Below, in pieces: positions 47,347 through 59,308 of a stretch of DNA of 64,000 bases. The position numbers were made by a program, and so were the translations under genes. Below the pieces are notes generated by a model. The model was given only the letters and a program-made list of their open reading frames with translations, was not told where the DNA came from and made no database searches. The first letter of the stretch is position 1; the number at the start of each line of letters is the position of its first letter. The stretch spans positions 3,410,001-3,474,000 of the forward strand of contig JAGMVK010000003.1 in assembly GCA_020747065.1 (NCBI GenBank), in the 5' to 3' direction. This DNA comes from Cadophora sp. MPI-SDFR-AT-0126 (Eukaryota > Ascomycota > Leotiomycetes > Helotiales > Ploettnerulaceae).

Positions 47347-50300
47347 CGAAGCTCCTACAAACCTAAAGACCTCGAAAATAAACAGTCCTTCTAAATTCTA
47401 AGACTGCGGTGTCGATAGTCTGCGATCCAAATTTGAAATTTCGAGAGTTCGAAGCAAGTTAAATCTTAGTAAAGCCTCATGATTTAAACTTCCACCATGT
47501 CTCAGAACCCTCACTCAACATGTACCCCATCTCGAGTCTCTACGGAGGTATCTCCATCCTTAAACCGCGTCCCAAAAATACCACCTAAACCACCTAAACA
47601 CTTTACAGTACCACCCCATCTACATCTTTAACCTCACAAAAATATGCCTACAAAGTGAACCCTAATACCAAAAAACGTCAAAGTGCTAGAATGTTTTCAT
47701 TGCCCGTTCCAAAGTTACTCTCGCCAGCTAAAAATCCTTGGCGATCTCATCCCAGATCGCGCTATCCATCACACGCAGTAGCTTCGCATCATTCGTCTTT
47801 GTGAGCGGCTGGTCGAGCGGCCGCCCACTTCATTTTCCTTCCCCAATATCCGTAATCCTTCGTGAGATGAGGTTCTTCCTTCGAACTTTAAAATTTGGAA
47901 AGTTGAAGCTCAGAACAGGCTTGACTTTACCATCACTCAGGACACACGTCCAGTATAGTGAAGAAACGAAAGAATAAGAGCACAGTATGTTTGATATTCA
48001 TGGCTACGGCGTTCAACAATGATGACATCCTGCACTGCAAGCTCCTCACCACCAATTATTCAGTCGTATGGCCAAAAAGGAAGGAGGCTTTCACATCCCT
48101 GAACTACCCCGCACTCCTCTCCTTTTCCTGCCGAGCCTTCAAGTCCATTCATTCAATCATTTCCATCCCATTCCCAAAAGCAAAGACAGAATATAATAAA
48201 GGACCCCTCAAATCAATCATACATACGTCTATCTTATTCCCGGTAGATTATGCAGCCCCTCCCTCACACTTCCCAGCTGTTGTGAATACGAGCTCCCTGC
48301 ATATGAACACACCATCTCCAACAAGCCTCATATCTGCAACACTTATCCATTGATACTGTACCGCACACCTCCCATTCTTGAAATACAGCAATAAAGTCCA
48401 AGTCCACACCCACACCCACACCATAAATTCCAGGACCCCTAAAAGCCCAAGCAACTTCCCACCGCCCGCGCAGCACTTGCACAGGCCAATGGCGTCCTTC
48501 CCACCCACCACTCACAGCCCAGTGTCTACTAACTACTAGCAAAGATATTCAGCGCTTAAGAGAGAAGGCGTCTCCGCAATGACGACTTTCTGGGTTGACC
48601 ACTCGCCCGCTGCGTCTCAGTGAAAAGGCTTGTCCTCTGCCACGAGCTGAACGAGTGTGATGACACCCAAAAGCGCCGAGGACCAACTCAACTCAACTCA
48701 AAAAGACCCGAGAGGGAAAGGAGGAGTAGCAAAAGATATCACGAGAACGAGAACGAGATAGGCGCCAAAAAAAAAGTTTCATGTGGAGTACGGTAAGCTA
48801 CTACGAATGAAGCTTAACCGTTCGGCTTCAAAGGCTTTTGGAGGTGAGAGGTAAGCTAAGGTAAAGTAGTTTGGGCGGCAGTGGTGGGTAGGTGACGACT
48901 TCGTGGGATTTTACTTCTGATATCTCCTCCCACCTCAGTGCGTACACATTTCCTCTTCTCCACCATATTTTCTCTCTCCTTTTTTCCTTATTTTGTTTCC
49001 CCTTTCAAATCCCGACAGCCCACTCCTCCCCAAGTCACACAAGCAAGAAGTCAAAATGTTGGTGGCCTACGGAGGTTTCTCTCCGGACCAACATCGCTGC
49101 GATATATTCCAGTGAAGTTCCAGTGAAGTGGGGATACCCCCACTGAGAACGGACGCAATAGCCCAGAATAGACATCTCTCACATGCAGCAGCGGTGCAGC
49201 AGCTCAAAGGAGATTCACAATACGACGTTAAGCGCGAGACATGGGACGAGAAAAGGAGGTGTGTCTCACTTCGCTTGATGACACTTCCGGGGGATCCGGT
49301 TGTTTACTTTCGGGCCTTCCAGCTTTTTTGGGACTTGAGTAATAAGGCCGGAGTCTTTGTCGTATGTTTTTTTTTCTAGCCTCGAAGTGAAGTGATTGAT
49401 GTCTAGACTTGCTTGTGCGGTATAATTTTCGCTATTCTGTATCGCTTTCTTGGGGGTCGTGGTCTATATTTTGTGTTCAAAGGGTCTCGATGGCCGGGAA
49501 TGGCATTTCGTCCCTTTCAGAACTCAGGGGAATTACTCAAGCGAGCCCTCAGCAACGATGAGTATGAAGAGCGCCTCTTCAGCTCTTCGCGCTTGGAAAG
49601 ATTGTGGGAGACTGACGTGTGCAGTATTCTAAGCACAGCAGAAGTCCGTCGTTCTCAACCTGTACCACCTTTTGGCATTAGCTGATATCTCTTGCTGCGA
49701 TGTCCTTGGATATATTGCTCACCGGACATCAGTCGAGTCGTACAGAAGTTATATAAGTAGTGTTCAAAATTCTACATGCTGATACATCTGTCTCATCACC
49801 CTCTGATGCAGAGAACCCCACCGTCTATGGAATGGATTTGTTGGGCATTCTGTCATGCAATGTTGGAAAGGGGTTCCACAAACAAAATCCTCTCTCTTTT
49901 GTCTTTGCTGGTTCTACGAGGCGTCGTCATATTCAATCGAAGTACTGTAACTTGATCAATGGACCTAGATATTGACCTTTCGCACGTTCTCCCGAGTCAT
50001 TACAGTTCATATTGTCCTCGTGCTAGCCCACCAAGTGGTGTTGAAAAAATTGAGAAACAGACGACAGATGGTCTTGGTCCTGGATCTAGTATGACACGCG
50101 ACGAGAGAAACAGGCCCTGTCCAAATAAGAGTATTGACTTGCGGTTTGTATACGGTGGTAAAGTCGCGGGGAAATGGATTCAGCTGTGAAGGACGTGAAA
50201 TGTATGGGCGACACTAGAGAGGCCACTGGGATGGAGTCATTCTTATCTGGCAGGTGTTGCGGTAGCATACGTTATCGGTATCATCGCGACTTCTAAAACA

Positions 50301-50830
50301 ACTAGTTATTAGCATTGCGGAGTCAATTTCAAGCACCGCTTTGGAAGTGACGCAGTCCATTAGCAGGTGTTTGGGTATTCGGTCTGGTTTAGCGAGCCCC
50401 TAAGCTGATTTGGTTCATAATGTTTGTTGTTCGATTTCCAACAGCAACACGCTCATGACTTCTCTAGTTACCGGTCCTCCTTCTTTCGATATTGGAACAC
50501 AACATAACGAGCTTGCTATCACCAGAAGTTATCATTCAATTATTCAATCGCCATACGTCAAGACATCCAGCACCATCGTAGGAACCAGCACCACCAGCTG
50601 GCACAAGCATCCCCACCCAGATGGCAGGCAATCTCCGTTTTCGTCCCACTCCGACGAATTCTTCCATTCCTCTAAGACATCTCATCACTCTATTACGGCA
50701 TTTCTGGTTTTTGATGCAAGTCGCAAATAATACTCCGAGTCTGATATCAACATGATATTTGGTTGCTGACTCCGCTCACTTGATACCCAAGTGGACAACC
50801 CCGGACACTTTGTCCTGAGTGTAAAGAAGT

Positions 50831-52107
50831 TCATCCCCATTTCGCATTCAGAGCATCATATCTGTCTTTGGTAATGCCAATCACACTCCCATGCCTTAGA
50901 TTCTTGGGGAAAGCACTCCGATCCGCGTCAACCCACGCATTAGCGTTCATATTCGTGCTTGTGAATGGCCTGTATCCATCACTTCCAAAATCTGTATCAA
51001 ATTAGCACTCATCTCTCACACAAATCCTATTTCCAAGTCCCAAGAATATAACACAGACATGGATCAACTTACAATCCAGCAAAAGATTCACCTTCCCCTC
51101 AACAACATTATCCCTCCACGCATACGGCCCCTCCACCGCACTATGAATGAACGTCGTCCCACCCCCAGGTCTCGTCCACGTCCCAAATAACCCCGTATCA
51201 GACCTCTCCATATAGACATTCGTCGCGCTCTCATTCTTCAGAAACCTAGCGTAGGAGTTCGCACCCAGCTGTACGTAGGCGAGATCGATGAGCGATGTTT
51301 TGCCGGCGCTGATGAGCGTTTGTGGCGCGCTGAAGGTAAGGAAGTCGGATGTGTAAGAGTAGCGGATGACGTCGGCGCCTGGTGTGCCGGTGTGTGATGG
51401 ATCGGAGGAGGAATAGAATTTTGAGGCCCAGTGGACGAGGTATTGGCCTGTTTTGTTGAGTCAGTTGGTTTGGATGGGATGAGAGGAGGGAGACGAAGGG
51501 GGGATTACCTTTGCTTGAATCCCAGATTGCGTCGGGAGCCCATACCATGCCTGCATCGTTGTTCTCGACTTTGACGAGTCGTTCCGTGCCCCAGTTTATC
51601 AGATCTGTACTCTCCCAGATGTAAATACTGAGTGAGCCTTTTCGTTGCGCGGCATCCCACGTTGTCTACAGCATTTGAAAGGTACGAATCAGCTTTCAGA
51701 CCGTCCAGATCCCTCCCTAGTTACCGAAAAGTCTCACATGTCCTGTCAAAATCAAGAACGTATCATACCTTCCCAATATCCAAATCCGTCCCAACAATAT
51801 ACCACTTCTTTCCCGCCTCCGCACCCCCTCCATTCACAATCGACGGATCCCGCACACCGCCTGTCCCAAGACTAGGATCTAGAATCGGACTCCCGCTCTT
51901 CAAGGCCTTGTACGAGAACGCATTGTTGCCGTTGCTGAGGTAGAAATACACGTTGGGTGCGCTGCCTAGGAAGAAGACTCCTAGGTAGCCTACTAGGCTT
52001 GCGTCGGCGCGAGTTTGTAGATCTGTGGTTTGTGTTGGTGGTGATGGTGATGGGAGGGCTTGGGAAAAGAGCCCGAGGAGAGCTGGGAGGAGGAAGTGGA
52101 GTTTCAT
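50831..52107 (-). CDS. Secreted GH43-fold glycosidase (arabinosidase-like)
   Basis: Predicted extracellular five-bladed-propeller hydrolase acting on arabinose- or xylose-containing polymers. Exons are 52107-51769, 51665-51509, 51447-51073 and 50991-50831; introns are 103, 61 and 81 bp; 343 aa. Signal peptide at about 1-18 (MKLHFLLPALLGLFSQALPS). The likely base is Asp87 in GVRDPSIVNGG, followed by WYIVGTDLDIG and MVWAPDAIWD; the likely general acid is Glu in AVEGPYAWRDN. The end (FGSDGYRPFTSTN... LRHGSVIGIT) is typical of this secreted fungal GH43-like group. An upstream in-frame ATG at 52251 is rejected because a TATA element lies between it and 52107. It differs from the cluster GH43 in being secreted and shorter. 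Confidence 0.86.
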
Positions 52108-52175
52108 TATGGGAGGGAAGAGAGAAAGATAAAAAGACGGGGGCAGGACAAAAAGCTGTAACTGTGTTGATGACG

Positions 52176-52194
52176 GATATATATCACTATATAT
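52176..52194 (-). promoter_or_regulatory. TATA element of secreted GH43 gene
   Basis: A TATA-rich imperfect palindrome (GGATATATAT..ATATATG) lies 69-87 bp upstream of the start codon at 52107. It supports that start over the ATG at 52251. Confidence 0.6.
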
Positions 52195-53397
52195 GAAATC
52201 GCGGAGAAATCGCGTTTTGCCTTCGGGATGGTGCGGATAATTCCAGTCCATTACCTAGATCGAATATCCGAACTTGAGAAATGGAGCCATGGAATCGGAT
52301 TGGAACCTTCGAATCGGTACAGAAACACCAGCTCGAAATAATGAGCACAGTCAGGTGAACCATTGCGGGCATCGTGCTCGGAATTCGTACCTGAATATTG
52401 AAGCGCCAAGGCACTTTACCTCTAAAGTCAAGGAGAGAATAGTGCAAAGCATGTCTGATTGATGGAAGTTCCCTGGTATTTTTGTCAATCGCCCAATTAG
52501 CCTCGAAGTCCGAAGTCTTGTACTTGAGCCGAATTCGTAGCCCCGCCATCCCTGGATTCCGCCAGAGTAGGGGTGGAGGGCGGCGCACATGATCACTATT
52601 TGCTTACGATTTTGGATGAAGTCCGTCTGGAGTTGCTTTCGGATGACTCGAAACTCAAGAATATCAGTTTTCAAATGGGCCCAAGCTTGTACATGCGCTC
52701 AAATGGGATAGCCCAGCGAAGAGGTAAAGTTCCGGTGGTAAGGTCTTTTGCTGGGGAGGTTCGATTTTGAAGCCTCGGCATATACGCCCCGCACAGCCAA
52801 GCCTGCAGGTTCCAAAGTGCCGTTCAAACACGTATTTGATTATTGCAGGGAAATGCTCGTCGAGTTTCAGGCGAACGAAATCTGGAACTTGGATTTCTGA
52901 AGTAATGAGCCAGCTCAGCTCAGTTGTTTACATCGGATTGATTCACACGCTAATTAGCCGAGATCGTTCCCAGTCGCCCTTCCGGCTTCTTGCTCATACT
53001 CCTCAGCATCCTCTAGGTCAGTAAATCGCCTCTTTTGTTGCATCTACTTGGTGATACTTCACCCAGATACAACATCAATTAGAGCTGGCTTGATACTCGA
53101 GTTTTCAAGTGAAGAAGCAGCACTCGGGTCCCGGAAGAATCTCCCGATGGCCGCCAAGAGCAGATGTACGGTACCGCGATTTTGCTTTCTATCACAAGAA
53201 GAACAGTTCGTAGAAGCGCAGTTTACGGCTACTATCTAAGGTAGTGCTATAATTTCAGCCGGATCCGCAGTGCATAGCAGCATTTCGTATTCGATGGTGA
53301 TATTGACTTCAACGTCCAAAAGTAACCGCAGCTTGACGATACAACTATTAATCTTAAATGTGAGCTCAAATCATTCCAAGAATGAATGTGCAGGGGT

Positions 53398-53430
<33 letters not shown>

Positions 53431-54106
53431 GAAAACTTCAAAATTGCGGTATAAGATATCAAAGGAGTGTCGAGCTTATACAGTGATGGCAGGATCAGAA
53501 GCTGGTAGGTAGAATTTTCAGGGTAGAATATTCTAACAAATAAGTCGGATTTGGCACGATCTAGAATATCTAGTGAGATGAAATCTGATTCTCGCCTTCT
53601 GCGCATTCGACAATATTTGGAAGTTGGAGGTCCAAGAAATTTGCCTCTAACTTGCGGTGTAGGTTTTGTCAATATGCGGCAAGCGAGTCCAGAGGGTAAG
53701 GTATTTGAAGCACGATCAATGAGTCGAACGATTCAACAAATGATATCAGCACTAAAGCCTTGATCCAAGTAAGGATCGACGTGAACGATGGAAATATTAT
53801 CTCGGCATTCTAGCTACCAAGGTAGGCTGGATAGAGACAAATATTTCCAACAAAGTCTATGATGAAGCATGTAGTCTCTTGGCCAAGTTCATCGTCACCT
53901 TTCTCATTGCCCCGCCTGACGCCCGTGCCTATTAATTACCCCGCCAAACGGATACCAGTACAAAGACCCAGGCCCTTAACCCGTTTCCATCCCAAGCCAC
54001 TTCCCTTCAACATTCTCGATGGGACCATGGCCGAGATATATCATGCTCGCACCCCTCTCTCAATATCTTCTTGGAGTTCCTACGTCATTGTGTGTGTGCT
54101 CCTGAT
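52195..54106. other. Intergenic with long poly-T
   Basis: 1.9 kb upstream of the secreted GH43 gene up to the end of the small membrane protein gene. Short frames only. A 31 T run lies at 53399-53429. No element ends or duplications found around it. Confidence 0.5.
53399..53429. repeat. Poly-T run, 31 T
   Basis: The longest homopolymer in the window. It could be the tail of a decayed retroposed sequence on the minus strand, but no body or flanking direct repeat was recognised. Confidence 0.85.
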
Positions 54107-54823
54107 TCAAGACAAAGCCGGGCTACCCTTGCGCTCATGGGCAACCATCTGCTTCTTCTGCGCGAAAGCACCCCATGCTGCTGTCCCAAGTACAAACACT
54201 TGCAGTGGGATGATCATGACAGTAAGGTATAGCGCTGTCTTGCTCTCCTTGCACAACATATTCCAGTGTGGCTGCACGTTCATGTGAATGGAGGACCATT
54301 GGCATGACCAGCTTTGCAGGGAGGAGTCGGTTTTCGAAGCGTTGACACCGTAGAAGAAAGATGTTGCAATGAGCGCTGCAATGAGGGAGATGGTTGGTGA
54401 GAGGTAGGAAATGCCAGTGGAGATGAGGCTGATCTTCTTGATCTATTGACTCAAGTCAGAGGTTGCACGTATTAAATGAAGGGTGGTACATACAGCTGGG
54501 ACTTTCGTGGCGACAAGGAATGCTATGCTAGAGAGCATGATAATTGTTCCGCAAGTAACAAGCGCAACTGTTGGTCTAAGATCAAACTCGCGAGGCCATA
54601 GTGCAAGTGGAAATTCTGATCCAAGAGTCGTCTTATTGTACACGCGCAGGGTATCGCCAGCTGTTCCGACGATTGTGATAGAGGAAAGGAGAGCAAGAAC
54701 TGTCAGACCCAGACCGACAGACTCGACGATACGAGAGACACCACTCTTCTGCGGCCTCGCAACAGGAGTGTCAAACTCCTGGAACTCGGATTGCATCTCA
54801 GGCTTGCTGGATGTAACAGACAT
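54107..54823 (-). CDS. Small four-TM membrane protein, unknown
   Basis: Two exons, 54823-54494 and 54442-54107, split by a 51 bp intron (GTATGT..ATAG), give 221 aa. The start at 54823 gives a short polar N-terminus before TM1. Hydrophobic segments: VGLGLTVLALLSSITIVGTA, TVALVTCGTIIMLSSIAFLV, TISLIAALIATSFFYGV and ALYLTVMIIPLQVFVLGTAA. Loop 1 has a glycosylation sequon (NKT). Loop 2 (between TM3 and TM4) has two Cys with Trp and Gln (SWSCQWSSIHMNVQPHWNML). The layout is MARVEL-like/tetraspan, but I cannot place it in a family. It has no close neighbours hinting at a role. Confidence 0.75.
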
Positions 54824-56581
54824 TGTGAATTGAGTGGAATATTTGAACGAGTCAAAGAATAATGTAGGTATGAAAGACGTGAAAAGCACTGGATCAACCG
54901 CTGAAGGATACTTTTGCGAGAAAATAGAGGAAACGAAACATAGAAGTACTTCTCAACTGGCTCACCTAGACGCTGGTCGTGGCCCATAAATAGGAAAGGA
55001 AGCGTCTGTACCACGCCATGGAAATGAGATGCTGGGCTGGTCCCTGAGAAGGCTGCGGGAGGGCCTCGTTGCCGCCTCCTGTCAGATTCTATTCTCCCAT
55101 CCCGCTCTTGGACCTCAAGATAGGCATGCGCGCTGCGGGTTGTCATCCAGTGAGATGTCCAGGAGACGGTTGGAGGTGACGGGGAATGCTGTGGGAGCGC
55201 CCGATTGGGGATCTGCGCGGGTTGGGGCCACTCGCTTGTGATTGCGACGGCGATCTGATTGGCGAAGGTTATTTTTGGCGGCGCTTCGTTGCATTGGACC
55301 CTGGGCGGCTATGAAACCTCGAATAGAAACAACTGTTGGATGTGGACGACTTCATCTGCATGTTTTCTGCATGTAAGCCGGATGTGTTACGACAATAACT
55401 TGGGATGGAGTTGGCAATACTGAAATTGTTATAGAAGTTGGGGCGCACGTCTGTGTTGTAGGGGGAGGCGAAGAAACAGTGTTTCAGAATTCGACGAAAC
55501 AGACAAGAGACTTTTTCGAATGACATGAAAGATGACCCAATTCGAGTGCTCGGGTAAGCCCTACAGGCGTCTAAAACAGGTCGTGTTTGACAGAAGCAAA
55601 AGATGCATTTCATTCTTGTGCCGTCAGCCGAACGAGTGTTGACATTCAGCCGAACCGAAAGATAGGCACAGAGAAAGGGAAAGCACAATCGCAATCTACC
55701 TCTCACTTTTTTACTCAAGAGTTATATTCCACATGCGCCCAGTTATATTAGCGGAATAGGCGGCTCTCTGGTTATGGGAGCTGGTCACGTGAAGTGATCT
55801 CTTTTATTGAGTTTCTGGCACGAAAAGCAGACTTCGTCCAGGTTAATTGATCCAGAGTACACAATATAATCAAAGGCGATTATTTGTGTACACTATAGTC
55901 TCCTAGCAAGTTTTGGCATCTTTGATCTTGATCACGTGTAGTACACTTCTGTTGATTTAGCGTGTTTCGTTGCATGAGTAAGATCCCATGCTCCATTTTC
56001 AACGAGCGAGTCGAGTCTGTGGGCTTTGGAAGGACCGAGGGTCAGTGACGATGTGAATAAGCGTGCGAAAGAGAGAAGCGAGATAAAGAAGATGTATGCG
56101 GAGATGGGGAGGGAAGAAGAGAGGAGGGATGACTTGTCATGCTCTGCATATGGCGGATGAGGGAATAGTGATGAGATTTATGGGGGTGGCGTGCCGATGA
56201 CGAGGCCCAGGAATGGGAGGTTGCAGAAGGGGAGTTTTCAGAGGTGTTGACGCCGATGCCGCCGGAGAGGAGAACAGATATATTTTGAATTGATGAAAAA
56301 ACATGGACTGTTTGGATTTGGCTTTTCGTTTCGAGCACCTGGATGTTCCTCAGTAGTAAGTATTGCTTTATGTCAAGAATCCATTTGAATGCTCAGCATC
56401 TAGGATGGGCTATTTGGCGGGGTGAATGGCATTGGTGAAATATCAAAATATGACAGATTGCTAGCCGAAACTAGTACAGTCTGTACAATCAACGGGACTT
56501 ATACATATGCACCCTTCCATACTCTCATCTTACCCTTTTGGTAAATCAAGGATCTCTTCTCCAAACCTCAAACCTATCCCA
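54824..56581. other. Intergenic, no gene recognised
   Basis: 1.76 kb. Minus-strand frames at 55269-55718 and 56042-56338 have poor composition. CACGTG-like words (TCACGTGA around 55784, TCACGTGT around 55932) occur but are not clustered near a start codon. Confidence 0.5.
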
Positions 56582-58237
56582 TCAACGTGCAATCATCATG
56601 CCACCAGGAAGCTCCTTGAGCCCTATTCACCACCATCAGCAAGATCATCGCCTAACACCTCGCATCTCTCCAACGAGCAAACACAAACACGAGCAAAAGA
56701 AGCGAACACTCACATCCATCAATCTCCTCCTTCACATTCTGCTTCTGCGTACACTTATTCCCCGCCTGAATACTCTGCGTCTTCAGAACCGGACAATTCA
56801 CATTGCAATTCGACGAATCCATAGCTCTCTGCAACGCATCGCCTTTCCATCCAAATACGTAATCGCCGTGATTCCCGTAGCCCGTCCTATCAAACCCACA
56901 CTTAACGTCAGCTTGCTCCTTTCCTCTTTCCTTCATATCCCTCTTCCCCAACGTATTAAATTTGGTACGCAAAAGGATATGTATTATGGGAGGAACCTAC
57001 GCATCTCCATAACTCCACACAAACGGCTGACTCCCATCTTCTGGCCACAGCGACTTATCATTGAATTGTCGCGTATCCCAGACGATCTCGAAGAATAGCT
57101 GCGGGATGTAGACGGGGTGGGTGGGGGGACAGGGAGCGTTGGATTCGAAAGTGCCGTTGAGCGGGTAGGAGACGTGGCTTTGGTGGTCGGGACTGTCGAG
57201 GTTGATGCCGTCCCAGCACCTGTATTGTATCAATTTTCAGAGCTTGAATTTGGGACAAGAGAAATTTGACAAAAAATGAGATGAGGAAGGCACTAGTATG
57301 AATGGTGTGAAAGTCTAGGTGGGAGGTGAAGAGAAGACTTCTTACGTAGGAAACCGTAAGTTGGCCATTATACCGGCTGGACAGGGCTTCGTTGGCATAT
57401 CTTTCGTCTCGCCTGTTCGCGTGCCGGGGGTTTTCAGACAGGTATATGTCAATTGGCGGTATTTCTGTGCTTCGTCTTTGGTGCGGATCCTGGGATCGCC
57501 GGTGATCATTCGGAAGCCCTGGATAATTATCTCAACTCAGTATATATCTCTTCTCAGCTATCCGTCAAAGGAAAGCCAAATTCCTGCTGCTCCTCTCCAT
57601 GGAAAATAGTGTCAACTCGACACAGCACGCGGAAGTAGACCAAAACCTCTTAAGATGGGAAGAAGAGCACCTTTTTGAACGCTGTGACTTTATTCTTCCC
57701 AGCCAAGTAATAGACCGTCACACCACCATTCGCATCCTCGAAAAGTTGATTCCCAATCTGCGGTACACGCTTGAACGTTCCATTTCGTGCGCGGAAGTAG
57801 AGGACTGCGGTCCAGTAGTTTGAGAAATCTTCAGAAAAAGTGCAGCTGGTGCAGGTGGCGAGGCTGGAGATGTCGTTTCGAGGGTCCATTGTTACGTTGA
57901 ATGCATTCTGATGGGGTTTGTTTAGTGACCGACTAATTGATGTATTTAGGGGGCAAAAAGGAAATGGAAGTCTGGAACAGGTGGAGGGGTAAAAGAGATA
58001 TGGAGACAGACTCACTCCGCCGATTATTTGATGCAAGTGCGGTGATTGAGAAACGCCTGGGTTGACGAGTCTGCTGGTATGTGAGCGACATCGTCATCAC
58101 ATATGGAAGGGATGATTGACTCACGGATCAAGTCTTTCGTGGACGAGCTGCGAGCAAGAGAATCGGAGGGTGGAGGCGCCGTGAACATATGGCACCAGTG
58201 CCACCACGCAAAGGGTGAGTAGGTCAGCCAGCCTCAT
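56582..58237 (-). CDS. Secreted DUF1996 protein, seven exons
   Basis: Extracellular fungal protein of the DUF1996 family; biochemical role unknown. Exons are 58237-58125, 58070-58016, 57907-57671, 57518-57346, 57219-57001, 56886-56714 and 56622-56582; 336 aa. Signal peptide MRLADLLTLCVVALVPYVHG. Family signatures in order: STLRFSCSQLV and ERLDP at the N-terminus, SPHLHQIIGG across introns, TCTSCTFSEDFSNYWTAVLY, GFRMITGDP, CWDGINLDSPDHQSHVSYPL, QLFFEIVWDT, HGDYVFGWKGDALQRA, and a WLKELPGG-type end coded by a 13-codon last exon. Many Cys suggest disulfides. Intron 3 has a weak GTGCTC donor, chosen because it is the only one that keeps frame and conserved sequence. Confidence 0.9.
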
Positions 58238-59308
58238 CTTGAACTGCGAGTTACAAACATTGCAGAATAAGGAAAGTTTCATGGAGTGGAAGAGGTCTGG
58301 GGAAAGCCAAAGACATATTGATATTGATATACCGCCACCCTACGGCTGCTCTGCATGGAAGGAACGGCAAGCAGACATGCTCTCCCACGTTCTTCCACAT
58401 CAGACGCCGAACTACCGTGCTGAAAGCTGAGGATCAAATGCCCATCCCTGTAGAAATGATTTGACATCTTCCATTTTCGTCAACAAACCCCTTCTGTGGT
58501 GGTTCAGGATAGAGTGTTGTATCCGTCGGGGTAGGCTGTTTACTGGTATTATGTGTGGACCAGTAATTTCTAGTGGAGGTGGAAACTCGGCTAAAAAGGG
58601 GTAATAAACAGATATCACATGGTTGGTTGTTGGGCAGTGATAAGTATGTGATCGACGAGATAACAACTGCCGGTCGTGGAAAAGCTTGGTTGGGATACTC
58701 CATAACGGTGCGGTAAGTCTGGGAGTAGCTGTCGGGGTGGGTGGGGCCGTTATAGCTGGCTGAGTGGTGGGTGGTGGGGGCTGGCGAGATTCATCGTTCG
58801 TTGGCTTCAACAATGGTTGCGAGCAAGGCGTCCACAACGTTCTGTGAGTAGCAACGATTGCACATTGACAGTCATCTCTTTGAAGACCGGAAAATGATGT
58901 ATTGGAGAGGAGCTGGGGAAAGCATAATCCTCGCTTTCTTCACAAGTGCGTGGGTATGCCGAGACCTTTAGTCCAGCTCGAACTGTATATTCATGGCTGA
59001 TACAAATACTGGTACAAGTACGCAGGCCGCTATGCAAGTTGCGTGACTGCCACCAGAGTGGAGGGTAATGCAAATTCCTTTCGTGGAGCCTGCGATGTTG
59101 GGAATAAGGTCTTTGGGCATGACGATTGATGGAATGAACATGGGGATTGGTAATGGGAAGGGTAACGCGTGGAATGATGAGTGCACATCATATTCCATTA
59201 AATCAAACTCACATCGAATTGCCAGGATGTGGATTCAATGGAAGGCTTGGGAAGTTTTTCCCAGCGCAAGGTATTTCGTCCTCCGTTCTCAACGCTTTCG
59301 CTACATCG
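58238..59308. other. Intergenic, no gene recognised
   Basis: 1.07 kb between the DUF1996 start and the GID9 stop. Minus-strand frames are Pro/Thr-rich and unlikely to be coding. Presumably the DUF1996 promoter. Confidence 0.5.

Larger units (their letters stand above)
43007..50830. other. Gene-free 7.8 kb region upstream of Bni4-like gene
   Basis: No frame of convincing coding character on either strand across 7.8 kb, in a window where genes otherwise sit about 1-2 kb apart. The first kilobase is CT-rich on the minus strand, as in fungal 5' leaders. Small repeats: three 11-mers at 44890-44922 and a hexamer at 47323-47346. Two short frames have good start contexts: a Pro-rich 44-codon one at 47497-47631, and an ATG at 49056 after a long pyrimidine tract (48940-49020) that opens only 19 codons. 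A frame at 49413-49682 is slightly protein-like. It could hold a long 5' leader, a non-coding transcript or decayed sequence. Confidence 0.5.

Noticed and set aside
52108..52251. Upstream in-frame ATG for the secreted GH43 gene
   Set aside because: A TATA element lies between it and the ATG at 52107, and the signal peptide begins exactly at 52107.
55269..55718. 149-codon minus-strand frame
   Set aside because: Composition unlike the real genes, no homology recognised, no credible splice partners.
55775..55945. TCACGTGA and TCACGTGT words as Cbf1 targets
   Set aside because: Only two copies, over 700 bp from the nearest start codon; CACGTG words are common by chance at this density.
58412..58837. 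141-codon minus-strand frame
   Set aside because: Pro/Thr/His-rich, no conserved pattern, lies where the DUF1996 promoter should be.
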